Shown here: positions 28,438 through 36,621 of the stretch, piece by piece
How the letters are laid out: every line of letters starts with the position of its first letter
How positions within the stretch are numbered: position 1 is the first letter of the stretch
Source: Gemmatimonadota bacterium
Lineage (GTDB): Bacteria; Gemmatimonadota; Gemmatimonadetes; Gemmatimonadales; Gemmatimonadaceae
Assembly (NCBI GenBank): GCA_026387915.1
Contig: JAPLKS010000013.1
Location: 62,001-126,000 of the forward strand
Direction: 5' to 3'
Length of the DNA: 64,000 nt
Notes under the pieces: model-generated
The model's database searches: none
What the model was told of the DNA's origin: nothing
Seen by the model: the letters and a program-made list of their open reading frames with translations, nothing else
Made by a program: the position numbers and the translations under genes

Positions 28438-29516
28438 GGGCGGTGCTCCACAGGCCGATGCCGCGCGAGGAGCAGCACGGCGGCGCCCGCCACTTCACTG
28501 AGTGGCGCCACACGATCAGCGCCCGCCGTTTCGAGCGCGGCGAGAGGCATGCCGTAAATAGTGGACGTCTCTCGATCCTGCACCACAGCGCCTCCACCGG
28601 CGGCGCGCACCGCGGCGAGCCCCGCGCTGCCGTCGCGCCCCATCCCCGTCAGGACCACGCCAACACAGTGGGCACCGAATACCGCCGCTGCCGACTCGAA
28701 CAGCGGGTCTGCCGCAGGCTTGACGCCCCACACGGCCGGTCCGTCGTGCAACGCGGCCCGCGGGCCTCCGTGCGTCGCCACCACCGTGCAGTGCCGCCCG
28801 CCTGGCGCGATATACACATGGCCCGGCCGCAGCAGTTCGCCATCCACCACTTCGCTCACGTCAAGTACAGACAGCGCGTCGAGGCGCTCCGCGAGTCCGG
28901 CGGTAAATCCGCGCGGCATGTGCTGCACCACGAGCACGACGGCGTCGAGTGACGCTGGCAACAGCGGAATCACCTCCGCGAGTGCGCGGGGGCCTCCGGT
29001 GGATGCCGCAATCACGAGCGCGGTGTGAGCGCCTCCGCTGGCATCCGCACCGCGCTTGGATACGAACACCGGTCGCGCGAGCATAGGCACGCCGCGGAGA
29101 TTCACCACCGCCGCCGCTAAGAGCGCCTGATGCAGACGTTCCTCGATCTCTGTCACCTGCCGCACACCGGCGGCCAGCGGCTTCCGAACGAAGTCCACCG
29201 CACCGAGTTCGAGCGCCCGCAGTGTAGCACTCACCTGCCCCACGGTGTCCGCGCCACTCAGCATGACCACCGCGCGCGGCGATTCGCTCATGATGTAGCC
29301 GAGCACCGCGAGTCCGTCGAGACCGGGCATCTCGATGTCGAGCGTGACGATGTCCGGATCGAGGGCATGCACCTGACGCAGCGCGTCCTCACCATCCACG
29401 GCGGTACCAATGACCGTGAACTGCGCAAACCGGCCGATCACCTCGCTGATGACGGTGCGCATGAGCGCGCTGTCGTCCACCACGAGCACGGTGCGATGCG
29501 GGCGCTCAGAGGACAT
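28434..29516 (-). CDS. cheB: Chemoreceptor methylesterase/deamidase CheB
   Basis: CheB demethylates receptor glutamates and is activated by phosphorylation. The 360-residue protein has a receiver domain (phosphoacceptor D60, acidic D14 and D15, K112-type KP) and a methylesterase domain with catalytic S172 (AASTGGP), H199 (QHMPRGF) and D295 (GMGRDG). All key residues are present. It overlaps cheD by eleven bases. Its usual substrate, an MCP, is not encoded in this window. Confidence 0.96.
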   Translation of the reverse strand: MSSERPHRTVLVVDDSALMRTVISEVIGRFAQFTVIGTAVDGEDALRQVHALDPDIVTLDIEMPGLDGLAVLGYIMSESPRAVVMLSGADTVGQVSATLRALELGAVDFVRKPLAAGVRQVTEIEERLHQALLAAAVVNLRGVPMLARPVFVSKRGADASGGAHTALVIAASTGGPRALAEVIPLLPASLDAVVLVVQHMPRGFTAGLAERLDALSVLDVSEVVDGELLRPGHVYIAPGGRHCTVVATHGGPRAALHDGPAVWGVKPAADPLFESAAAVFGAHCVGVVLTGMGRDGSAGLAAVRAAGGGAVVQDRETSTIYGMPLAALETAGADRVAPLSEVAGAAVLLLARHRPVEHRP

Positions 29517-29985
29517 GCGCTCCTCCCCGCACCGTCCGCACCGTCATCGCCCCAGTGGCCACGTCAAAGCGCACGGTGCGTCCGGACTCTCCGCCCACAT
29601 CTTCCGCGGCGATTGGCACATCGGCGGCCGCCAGTGCAGCCCGCGCGGCTTCGACGTTGCGCGTGCCCATGCCGTTCGCGCGGCCACCGAGCAGATCCCC
29701 AAAAATCCGCGCGCCACCGGCGAGCTTCGCCACAAATGGTCCGCGCGCGCCGAGGGCGCGCATCTCGGTCAGCAACAGTGGCACGGCCGTGGACGCATAC
29801 TTGGCTTGATTGTCGGACGAACGGCCGACCAGCATGTCGGGTAACAACACATGCGCCAAGCCACCGACCTTCGCCCGCGCATCGTGCACGGCGATCGCCA
29901 CGCACGAACCCAGGCCGACCGTCACGAGCAGATCGTCGCCGGAGGCCACCGCGTGATGCGCAATGCGCACGAGCTGTTCCATCAT
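29506..29985 (-). CDS. cheD: Chemoreceptor glutamine deamidase CheD
   Basis: CheD deamidates receptor glutamines and can bind CheC. The 159-residue protein has the catalytic Cys28 in VGLGSCVAI and His45 in GGLAHVLLPD, the two-residue core of the fold, then KLAGGARIFGD and ARFTKNIG-type GRANGMGTRNVEAAR. Length is normal. It overlaps cheR by four bases and cheB by eleven. Its presence with cheC suggests a CheC-CheD adaptation loop. The start could be either of two adjacent Met codons. Confidence 0.93.
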   Translation of the reverse strand: MMEQLVRIAHHAVASGDDLLVTVGLGSCVAIAVHDARAKVGGLAHVLLPDMLVGRSSDNQAKYASTAVPLLLTEMRALGARGPFVAKLAGGARIFGDLLGGRANGMGTRNVEAARAALAAADVPIAAEDVGGESGRTVRFDVATGAMTVRTVRGGAHVL

Positions 29986-30797
29986 CGACGCCGGAATACC
30001 CGCTGCCGCTGATCCACCACATCGAACAGCGTGCGCGACGGGCCGAGGAGCGTTTCTACTTTGCCCAGCACCAGCACGCCGCCCGGCGCGAGGGCATCGT
30101 GCACCCGCTGCAGCAGCGCCGTTTGCGCGTCACGGTCAAAGTAGATGACCACATTGCGACAGGTGACCAGATGCAGGGGTGCGGCCGGCGGCGCTTCTTG
30201 CAGCAGATCATGCCGCGTAAACGTGAGCCACTCGCGCACCGCCGGCACCGCACTGCCGGTCGCGTCGAAGTACCGTTCTCGCAACGCCGCGGGCATTTCC
30301 GCGAAGGCCGACTCGGCGTACCGACCAACGCGTGCCGCCTCAAGGGAGGCGCGATCGATATCCGTCGCGACAATGCGCACCCGCGAGCGCCGGTGGAGTT
30401 CACCGCGTGCAGTCAGCAGGTCATGCCAGAGCACCGCCAGCGTGTACGCTTCTTCACCCGACGAGCACCCCGCCACCCAGCAGTGCAACTCCGGCGCCGG
30501 CGAGTCCCACAAGGCAGGCAGGAGCTGCTCGCGCAAGTACAACCACGTTTCCGCGTTGCGGAAGAGTTTTGTGACGTTGATCGTCAGCGCGTCAATCAGT
30601 TGATCGTACTCCGCGGGGTCGTCGTCGAGGACATGGCTATAGGCCGCATAATCCTCGGTGCCTCGCGCACGCATCCGCACCGCAATGCGCCGGCGGAGGC
30701 AAGTGCCCTTATAGCTCGCCGTGCCAAACCCGCGATCGCGCGCGATTTTGTCGGTGAGCGCGAGAAAGGCTTCCGCGTCGGCGAGCGGTTCGCTCAC
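29982..30797 (-). CDS. cheR: Chemoreceptor methyltransferase CheR
   Basis: CheR methylates receptor glutamates with S-adenosylmethionine. The 271-residue protein has a helical N-terminal domain, with LRRRIAVRMRARGTEDYAAYSHVL (about 35-58), NVTKLFRNAETWLYL (near 75-90), the SAM loop WVAGCSSGEEAYTLAVLW (near 105-122) and VTCRNVVIYFD (near 218-228). These match the CheR family throughout. It sits between a PATAN-TPR protein and cheD, overlapping both by four bases. Confidence 0.95.
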   Translation of the reverse strand: MSEPLADAEAFLALTDKIARDRGFGTASYKGTCLRRRIAVRMRARGTEDYAAYSHVLDDDPAEYDQLIDALTINVTKLFRNAETWLYLREQLLPALWDSPAPELHCWVAGCSSGEEAYTLAVLWHDLLTARGELHRRSRVRIVATDIDRASLEAARVGRYAESAFAEMPAALRERYFDATGSAVPAVREWLTFTRHDLLQEAPPAAPLHLVTCRNVVIYFDRDAQTALLQRVHDALAPGGVLVLGKVETLLGPSRTLFDVVDQRQRVFRRR

Positions 30798-32413
30798 GAC
30801 TGCGCCTTAGCCGCCGCGAGGTTCTGGCGGATAATCGCGTTGTCGGGGTCGAGCACAAGCGCACGTTCCCAGCAGCGAATCGCATCCGCTCGTTCGTTGC
30901 GACGTAAGCGAATGTTGCCCAGCTTGAACCACGCGTCGGGTCCGATCTGCTCATTGAACTTCACGGCGCGCTGGAAGGCGTCGTACGCTTCATCAAAGCG
31001 CCCGCTCCGGTACAGAGCGTCACCAATATTTTTGTGAAGCTGCGCGATACCAGGCTCTTCGATCGCGCCACGCTCCGCGGCCGCAAGCGCCTCTGGGTAC
31101 ATCCGCTGCCGGTCCAACGCGACCGACAGATTGTTGTACAGCACCGCCGCATGTGGGTAGCGCTCCGTGCCCTCTCGCAACAGCGCCACGGCATCGTCCG
31201 CACGCTGACTGAGCCACGCCTCGAGCGCGGCGTAGTGGTACCACGCCGCCGTGGGTCTGCCATCGCCGAGCAGTTCCCGCGCGTGCGCAAAGGAGGCGCG
31301 GGCAGTGCCCAGATCACCCTCGCGCAACGCGAGCACGCCGAACGACGTGTGCACGCGCGGATCGCCCTCGGCGCCGCGCGCCACGGCTTCTTGTAACGCC
31401 GCGCGCGCCTTGGCGTACTCTCCACGCCGTTCGTGCGCGTACGCCAGGTTGTGATACACCCACGGTGAGGCGCCGCGCGAATGCGTGGCGGCTTCGAAAT
31501 CGGCGATCGCGTCGTCCCAGCGCCCGAGTCGCAGATGGACGAGCCCGACAATAAACCGCGCCTGCAGATCGCCGGGGCGCAGCTCCACCACGCGACGGAA
31601 CTCGCGCTCCGCTTCGTCGAGCATGCCGGTTTTGAAAAATGCGATGCCGAGGTTGCGATGCTCCTCCACGCGCGTATCGGGCGCCGTGACCTCGGAGGTT
31701 TTGGTTTTTCCGACGCGATGCAGAAAACCCGCCGTCGCAAGACCGTAGAGCGCCTTCCCCACATCGAATTCAATAAGCCCCGACTCTTCAACGATCGCCG
31801 CCACATCCAAACGTCCGTCAATCAGCGGCAGAATCAACTCCTGTTCCTTGGAGAGATTGCCGCGATTTTCTTCGAGCTTCCGCCGGTCGAGATCAAACAC
31901 AATATCGAAGGACGGAATCTTCTTCTCGATCAGCCCCCACTCATCCACCCGTCGCGCACCCTCGAGCAACAGCGACTCGGGATTGATCGACACGAGAAAG
32001 TCCTGCTCTTCTGGGCTGAGGTCGGCCTCAAAGTTGAACGTTCCCTGCGACCAGGTGAACAGGAAGTAGACGGCCTCTTCGATTTGAATGCGGATCTGCC
32101 CGTGCAATCCCTCGCGCGAAATGATGCCGAGCGACACCAGCACATCCCCGAGCCGCTTGTCGCGCTGTTTCGACTGCGCGTCAATCGCCTGCTGGAGTTG
32201 TCCCCCGGTAATCACTCCGCTCTTGAGCAGGATATCGCCGAGCCGGTCGCGCCGATTCACGATCGCGGCGTAACAAATCTTTCCCTTGTCGAAATAGATC
32301 GAGCCAAAGTTGTTGCGATGCGTCACCGACAAGCAGCCGGTTTTCTTGCCCATCGAGAGGAGCTGCAGGACGTCGGGGAGACTGGCTTCCTTGAGACTGC
32401 CGCGAATGGCCAT
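30794..32413 (-). CDS. PATAN (DUF4388) and TPR protein
   Basis: This 539-residue protein starts with a PATAN-type DUF4388 domain (about 1-110, GSLKEASLPDVLQLLSMGKKTG onward, with LGDILLKSGVITGGQLQQAI). Then comes a winged-helix-like middle region (about 180-260, IDGRLDVAAIVEESGLIEFDVGKALYGLATAGFLHRV) and at least seven TPR units from about 270 to the end. PATAN domains occur in two-component and polarity proteins in Myxobacteria and related lineages. Its ATG overlaps the stop of the tandem AAA+ gene as TAATG. A scaffold bringing other operon proteins together is likely. Confidence 0.8.
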   Translation of the reverse strand: MAIRGSLKEASLPDVLQLLSMGKKTGCLSVTHRNNFGSIYFDKGKICYAAIVNRRDRLGDILLKSGVITGGQLQQAIDAQSKQRDKRLGDVLVSLGIISREGLHGQIRIQIEEAVYFLFTWSQGTFNFEADLSPEEQDFLVSINPESLLLEGARRVDEWGLIEKKIPSFDIVFDLDRRKLEENRGNLSKEQELILPLIDGRLDVAAIVEESGLIEFDVGKALYGLATAGFLHRVGKTKTSEVTAPDTRVEEHRNLGIAFFKTGMLDEAEREFRRVVELRPGDLQARFIVGLVHLRLGRWDDAIADFEAATHSRGASPWVYHNLAYAHERRGEYAKARAALQEAVARGAEGDPRVHTSFGVLALREGDLGTARASFAHARELLGDGRPTAAWYHYAALEAWLSQRADDAVALLREGTERYPHAAVLYNNLSVALDRQRMYPEALAAAERGAIEEPGIAQLHKNIGDALYRSGRFDEAYDAFQRAVKFNEQIGPDAWFKLGNIRLRRNERADAIRCWERALVLDPDNAIIRQNLAAAKAQS

Positions 32414-34302
32414 TAGCGGAGATCCTCAACGATGCGCGCCGAGACGTCGGGCCATTCCCAGACGAGCTTTTCGGCATCGAACATCAACGAACGACTCGAG
32501 CGCGTCGCATTGCCCACGGAGTGGACGCCAGCAAAGGGCGTGGCAAGCCCCAACTCCGCGCGCGCCAACGCCGCATTCACCGGAACGCCAGTGGCGTCCG
32601 CGGCCACACCGAGCCGATTCACAACGCCAATGATTTCACGCACACTCTGCACCGGCTGCTCGGCCAACACGGCGAGCAGCGCGGCATCGGCATTGCGCCC
32701 GGCATCCGCCAAATACTTGGCAAAGAGTCGTTCACGCAACGAACGGTCCGGCGCCTGAATGGGCACCACTAGTCCGCCCTCAAAGCGCGAGCGTAAGCGC
32801 GCTTCGAGATCGGGAATCTCCGCCGGCGGACGATCGCTCGTCATCACGATCTGCTTGCCAGCCGCGACGATGGTGTTGAAGAGCAAGAAGAGTTCTTCCT
32901 GCGTCCGCTCCTTCCCCGCCACAAACTGCACATCATCAATGATCAAGGCGTCGGCGTTGCGGTAGCGAATGCGCCAGCGCTCCACCGATCCACCCTGAAT
33001 GGCCGCAATGAGTTCATCCACGAACTTCTGCGCGTGCACGTACGCCACGACTTTCGGCGCCGCACCTGTTCCGGTGAGCGTATTGCCGATGGCGTTGAGC
33101 AGATGCGTTTTGCCCACTCCGCTCGGGCCATAGAACACGAGCGGGTTGTATTTCGTGCCGGGTTCGGCGATCACCGCATCGGCGGCGTGCACCGCGAGCT
33201 GGTTGGAGGTGCCCACCTCAAATGCGGAGCGCACGAACGACGGACTCGGCCCCTCGGGCGGCGTGGCGCCGGCGAGCGCGCGTTCGACCAGATCCTCTGC
33301 CTCCGCCATGCGTTCGGGATCGCGAAAGACGGCCTCGCCGCCGAGGGCCGGATCCACGCCGGTGGCCGTCAGTTCAAGATTCCGCAGATGCTCCACGGCC
33401 GCTTCGAATGTCTTCAGCAGCCCGTCAACATCCGGCTCCTTCGGGAGCGAGAGCGCCCGCTCAATAACCCGCGTGCGGTAGCCTTCCCCACGCCAATGCT
33501 GCACCGCAGCTGACAATCGCGACTGCCATGACTCCAGCTGCTGCGCTACATCCTTCGACACATCGGAGAGGAAACTTTCAAACTCGCCAAGGGACCGACC
33601 CTCGGGCTCTGCCGACGTCGACGCAGGGGCACTATCGGCGCCGATCGCCTGATGCGCCACGAGCCGGTTGAGCGCGCCCTGCAGTTCACGAACGCTCGAA
33701 AAACTGAACGCTGCCAACTCCTCGAGCACGCCCTCCTTGAACGAGAGCTGGCGCTCGTCGCAGTTGGCGCGGAGAATCGCCATGCGCGTCTCAAACTCCG
33801 GCGCGGTCACATCCGCAATCAGGCCGCCACTCAGGCGACTGACGAGCCGCGCGTCCACATCGGGGATCTCCGACGGCGGACGGTCACTCGTCAGCACAAT
33901 CTGACGGCCCGCGCGTTGCATGCGCTCGAACAACTTCAGCAACTCGGCCTGCACCTCCCGATGGCCGGTCAGGAACTGCACGTCGTCAATCAGCAGCAAT
34001 CCCACCCGCTCGTAGCGGCTCGAGAACGCGTCGAGGTGCCCCGCGGACGTCGCGGCAAGGAGTTGCTCCACAAAGTCCAGCAGCGACAGGTACTCAACAT
34101 CAAGACCCGGGTGCAGCGCTTCACTCAGATGACCGATCGCCGACAACACGTGGGTCTTCCCCAGCCCCGTGCCGCCGTAAATGAAGAGCGGGTTGTACAC
34201 GGCACCCGGCGACTCCGCCACCGCACGCGCGGCCGCGACGGCAAGACGGTTGCCCGCCCCCACCACGAGGTTGTCAAACCGGAGCCGCGAATCAACACGC
34301 AC
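32413..34302 (-). CDS. Tandem DnaA-type AAA+ ATPase without DNA-binding domain
   Basis: About 629 residues hold two DnaA domain-III AAA+ modules. The first (about 5-220) starts RFDNLVVGAGNRLAVAAARAV and has Walker A GGTGLGKTH, Walker B LIDDVQFL, sensor TSDRPP, box VII Arg SRLSGGL and sensor-2 VRELQGALNRL. The second (about 355-570) has FEVGTSNQLAV, GPSGVGKTH, IIDDVQFV, SRFEGGL and SVREIIGVVNRL. A helical linker of roughly 140 residues separates them. DnaA domain IV (helix-turn-helix) is missing after both. I prefer the GTG at 34302; a GTG at 34320 also works. It lies between mglA and the PATAN-TPR gene. Confidence 0.88.
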   Translation of the reverse strand: MRVDSRLRFDNLVVGAGNRLAVAAARAVAESPGAVYNPLFIYGGTGLGKTHVLSAIGHLSEALHPGLDVEYLSLLDFVEQLLAATSAGHLDAFSSRYERVGLLLIDDVQFLTGHREVQAELLKLFERMQRAGRQIVLTSDRPPSEIPDVDARLVSRLSGGLIADVTAPEFETRMAILRANCDERQLSFKEGVLEELAAFSFSSVRELQGALNRLVAHQAIGADSAPASTSAEPEGRSLGEFESFLSDVSKDVAQQLESWQSRLSAAVQHWRGEGYRTRVIERALSLPKEPDVDGLLKTFEAAVEHLRNLELTATGVDPALGGEAVFRDPERMAEAEDLVERALAGATPPEGPSPSFVRSAFEVGTSNQLAVHAADAVIAEPGTKYNPLVFYGPSGVGKTHLLNAIGNTLTGTGAAPKVVAYVHAQKFVDELIAAIQGGSVERWRIRYRNADALIIDDVQFVAGKERTQEELFLLFNTIVAAGKQIVMTSDRPPAEIPDLEARLRSRFEGGLVVPIQAPDRSLRERLFAKYLADAGRNADAALLAVLAEQPVQSVREIIGVVNRLGVAADATGVPVNAALARAELGLATPFAGVHSVGNATRSSRSLMFDAEKLVWEWPDVSARIVEDLR

Positions 34303-34303
34303 G

Positions 34304-34909
34304 CTAGAAGCGCCCCCCACCCGCCGCGCTCAACTTGCGCAGCACCTGTTCCGACACGGCACGCAACGTTTCGAATACGCCGGGGCCATGCAACGCATCC
34401 GCCCCAAAACTCGGCACGCCACGAAAGTTCAGCTGGTCATCGAGCTCGGGCACCGTCAACAGCACCTCTGGCGGCAGATCCTGTTTGTTGTACTGCAGCA
34501 CCAGCGGCATCGTGCGCGCATCAATGCCGTATTCCGCCAGATTCGCGTGCATGTCCTGCATCGACTCAATATTCTCATCCATTTGCCGCGCCTGGCTGTC
34601 GGCCACAAACACTACTCCGTCCGCGCCTTGCAGCACGAGCTTGCGGGTGGTCTGGTAATACACTTGGCCGGGCACTGTATACAATTGAAACCGCGTTGAA
34701 AAACCGGAAATGGTGCCGAGGTCGAGCGGCAGAAAATCAAAGAACAGCGTACGATCGGTCTGCGTGGCCAGGGACACCATCTGTCCTTTGCGGTCAGCCG
34801 GTACCTGCCCATAAATGTAGTGCAGATTCGTCGTCTTTCCGGACCTTCCAGGGCCGTAGTAGACGATTTTGCACGTGATTTCGCGCGACGCGTAGTTGAC
34901 CAGGCTCAC
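34304..34909 (-). CDS. mglA: MglA-type small GTPase
   Basis: MglA switches between GTP and GDP states at the cell pole and, in Myxococcus, directs gliding and type IV pili. The 201-residue protein is close to MglA throughout: SLVNYASREITCKIVYYGPGR, P-loop GPGRSGKTT (19-27), DRTLFFDFLPLDLG, LYTVPGQ (77-82), VFVADSQ and NKQD (141-144). Switch regions look intact. It is flanked by roadblock genes upstream and the tandem AAA+ gene downstream, and roadblock/LC7 proteins such as MglB are its GTPase-activating partners. Confidence 0.95.
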   Translation of the reverse strand: MSLVNYASREITCKIVYYGPGRSGKTTNLHYIYGQVPADRKGQMVSLATQTDRTLFFDFLPLDLGTISGFSTRFQLYTVPGQVYYQTTRKLVLQGADGVVFVADSQARQMDENIESMQDMHANLAEYGIDARTMPLVLQYNKQDLPPEVLLTVPELDDQLNFRGVPSFGADALHGPGVFETLRAVSEQVLRKLSAAGGGRF

Positions 34910-34916
34910 GGTTGCC

Positions 34917-35387
34917 TCATGCTCGGCCGAACATCACGGCAAGGTTGCGATTGAGCTCGCTTTCAAAGTTCTCAGCGAGTGCGGCGGGCTCGGCGTCGGC
35001 GCTCGGCGCTACAGCCGCCACGTCACGGCAAAACTGCTGGAAGAACAACTGCACCAGTCCCAGCGAACTTTCTTCGTCGAACACCGCGAACAGAATGAGC
35101 GGAGTCGCCTGCGTGAGAACCGTCGCGCGAAAGAACTGCCGAGTGGTCCCCACATAATGCACACCGCTGAACGGCTGGCCTTCCAACTGACGGCCGAGCT
35201 CGGCCGACGACGCATGCGCCGCCGCGGCGAGAGCGCACGCGGTCATCACGTCGACCGAACGCGCAAAGCCAAACTGCCCGAGCACCTGCCCTGTCGGGTG
35301 CAACAGCACGCCCAGCTCAAGCCGCGCGTCGGACACCAGCTGACGCAACGGCGTCTCTACCCAGGTGGCGGCAACGGAGAGTTTCAT
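34917..35387 (-). CDS. Roadblock/LC7-like protein next to mglA
   Basis: This 156-residue protein is compact, with alternating strands and helices (LELGVLLHPTGQVLGQFGFARS, then LAAAAHASSAELGRQLEGQPF, then HYVGTTRQFFRATVLTQATPLILFAVFDEESSLGLVQLFFQQF). The pattern fits the roadblock/LC7 fold of MglB-type partners. Identification is by pattern and by its position directly upstream of mglA (seven-base gap), and it is weaker than for the 115-residue neighbour. The ATG at 35387 makes an ATGA overlap with that gene; the longer frame is a shadow. It is an MglB candidate. Confidence 0.65.
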   Translation of the reverse strand: MKLSVAATWVETPLRQLVSDARLELGVLLHPTGQVLGQFGFARSVDVMTACALAAAAHASSAELGRQLEGQPFSGVHYVGTTRQFFRATVLTQATPLILFAVFDEESSLGLVQLFFQQFCRDVAAVAPSADAEPAALAENFESELNRNLAVMFGRA

Positions 35388-35731
35388 GCGAACAGCTCCA
35401 GCGCACGCAACATCTCCACACGCACCAAGCCCACATTCACCATCGGCTCTGCAATCACGACGAGCACGAGTTCGTTGCGCCCCACGGCGCACACGCGACC
35501 CGCGTCGGCCGTGAGTTCAAAGAAGGCCGCCTCACCAAATCCTGCTGCCAACGCCGACCGGCGTGCTTTGCGATACAACGATGCCGTCAGCGCGGCGAAC
35601 GCGGTGCCGTTGAGTCCAATCTGAAGATTGGCTTCCACGATCATCCCGTCGCGCTCGCCCACCACAAAGCACCCCGACACCCCGCGGTGACGGATGAGGG
35701 CGCTGAGCACGCCGGCGAATGGACTGCTCAC
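35384..35731 (-). CDS. Roadblock/LC7 domain protein
   Basis: This 115-residue protein is a single roadblock/LC7 domain: FAGVLSALIRHRGVSGCFVVGERDGMIVEANL, then AFAALTASLYRKARRSALAAGFGEAAFFELTADAGRVCAVG, then NELVLVVIAEPMVNVGLVRVEM. The GV.G..VV..DG.IV signature of the family is clear. Roadblock dimers regulate or bind MglA-type GTPases. It overlaps the TPR-roadblock gene upstream and the next LC7-like gene downstream by four bases each. Confidence 0.85.
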   Translation of the reverse strand: MSSPFAGVLSALIRHRGVSGCFVVGERDGMIVEANLQIGLNGTAFAALTASLYRKARRSALAAGFGEAAFFELTADAGRVCAVGRNELVLVVIAEPMVNVGLVRVEMLRALELFA

Positions 35732-36621
35732 GTCCCCGTCTCCAGCCAGCGTCCCACGCGCTCAAGCGAACGCTCGAGGAGACGTCGCACGTAGCCCAAG
35801 GGCACGCTGCGCGGCGATGCCACGAGCAACACGCCATCCACACTCGGCGCCATCGCGACACTGGCCGCCTCCGACTCAAAGACGATCTGGTGCCACGCGC
35901 CAAGTCCAAGGTGCCGTACCGCGCGCGCGGCCTCGTCGCTGATGCCGGACAACTGCGCGCCTAAATCTGCCCCGAGATCGCGGCCGTCGGCGGTCACATA
36001 CTGCCCCGCCACCACGAACCCGTCGCGATCAATCAGCAGCACGGTCTGCGGTTGGTCCCCGATCACCGCGTCGAAGAGGGCGCGGGCGTCAGAGACTTGC
36101 GCGCTCGCCCTGACTGTCGGCGCGGTCTCCCACGCGCCATCCGGTAGGGCCGACGCGTTGTCGCCCGACGCATCGCTCGCCGCATTGCCCGTCGTATCCG
36201 CTGTCGCCTCGCCCGCCGCGATGGTCGCGCGCACGGTCGCGAGCGCCGCCGCGAGCGAGTGATCGCTCGGATCGGCGGCAAGCGCGGCGGCGAGCCAGAG
36301 CGCCGCATGTTCGAATTCGCCCTGTTGGAAGCAGAGGAACCCAAGGCCCTTCTGCGCCGCAGCATCGCTCGGCGAGAGGTGCAACACAAACTCCCACTCG
36401 GCGCGCGCGCGCGCGAAGTCGCCCATATCAATGGCAATGCGCGCCAGAAGGTCGTGTGCATCCGGACGCTGTTGATGCCGCTCAGCCCCGCGCGTCGCCA
36501 CCTTGAGGGCTACGTCCAACTGTCCCCGACGGCGCAACGTCTCCCCTAACTGCAGGAAGACCGTGCTCGACGGGTCAGCCGCCAGCGCGTCGCTCAGCGC
36601 GCGGATGTCGTCAGACGCCAT
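35728..36621 (-). CDS. TPR protein with C-terminal roadblock/LC7 domain
   Basis: This 297-residue protein has TPR repeats in about 1-140 (STVFLQLGETLRRRGQLDVALK, HDLLARIAIDMGDFARAR and AAQKGLGFLCFQQGEFEHAA). A low-complexity Ala/Thr/Ser/Asp linker (about 145-175) follows. From about 185 to 297 is a roadblock/LC7 domain (ALFDAVIGDQPQTVLLIDRD, then VVAGQYV). It could place an MglA regulator on a TPR scaffold. It overlaps the PATAN gene by eleven bases and the next roadblock gene by four. Confidence 0.8.
   Translation of the reverse strand: MASDDIRALSDALAADPSSTVFLQLGETLRRRGQLDVALKVATRGAERHQQRPDAHDLLARIAIDMGDFARARAEWEFVLHLSPSDAAAQKGLGFLCFQQGEFEHAALWLAAALAADPSDHSLAAALATVRATIAAGEATADTTGNAASDASGDNASALPDGAWETAPTVRASAQVSDARALFDAVIGDQPQTVLLIDRDGFVVAGQYVTADGRDLGADLGAQLSGISDEAARAVRHLGLGAWHQIVFESEAASVAMAPSVDGVLLVASPRSVPLGYVRRLLERSLERVGRWLETGT

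Noticed and set aside
32413-34302. The replication initiator DnaA itself
   Set aside because: Two AAA+ modules, no domain IV helix-turn-helix and no dnaN, recF or origin-like repeats nearby.
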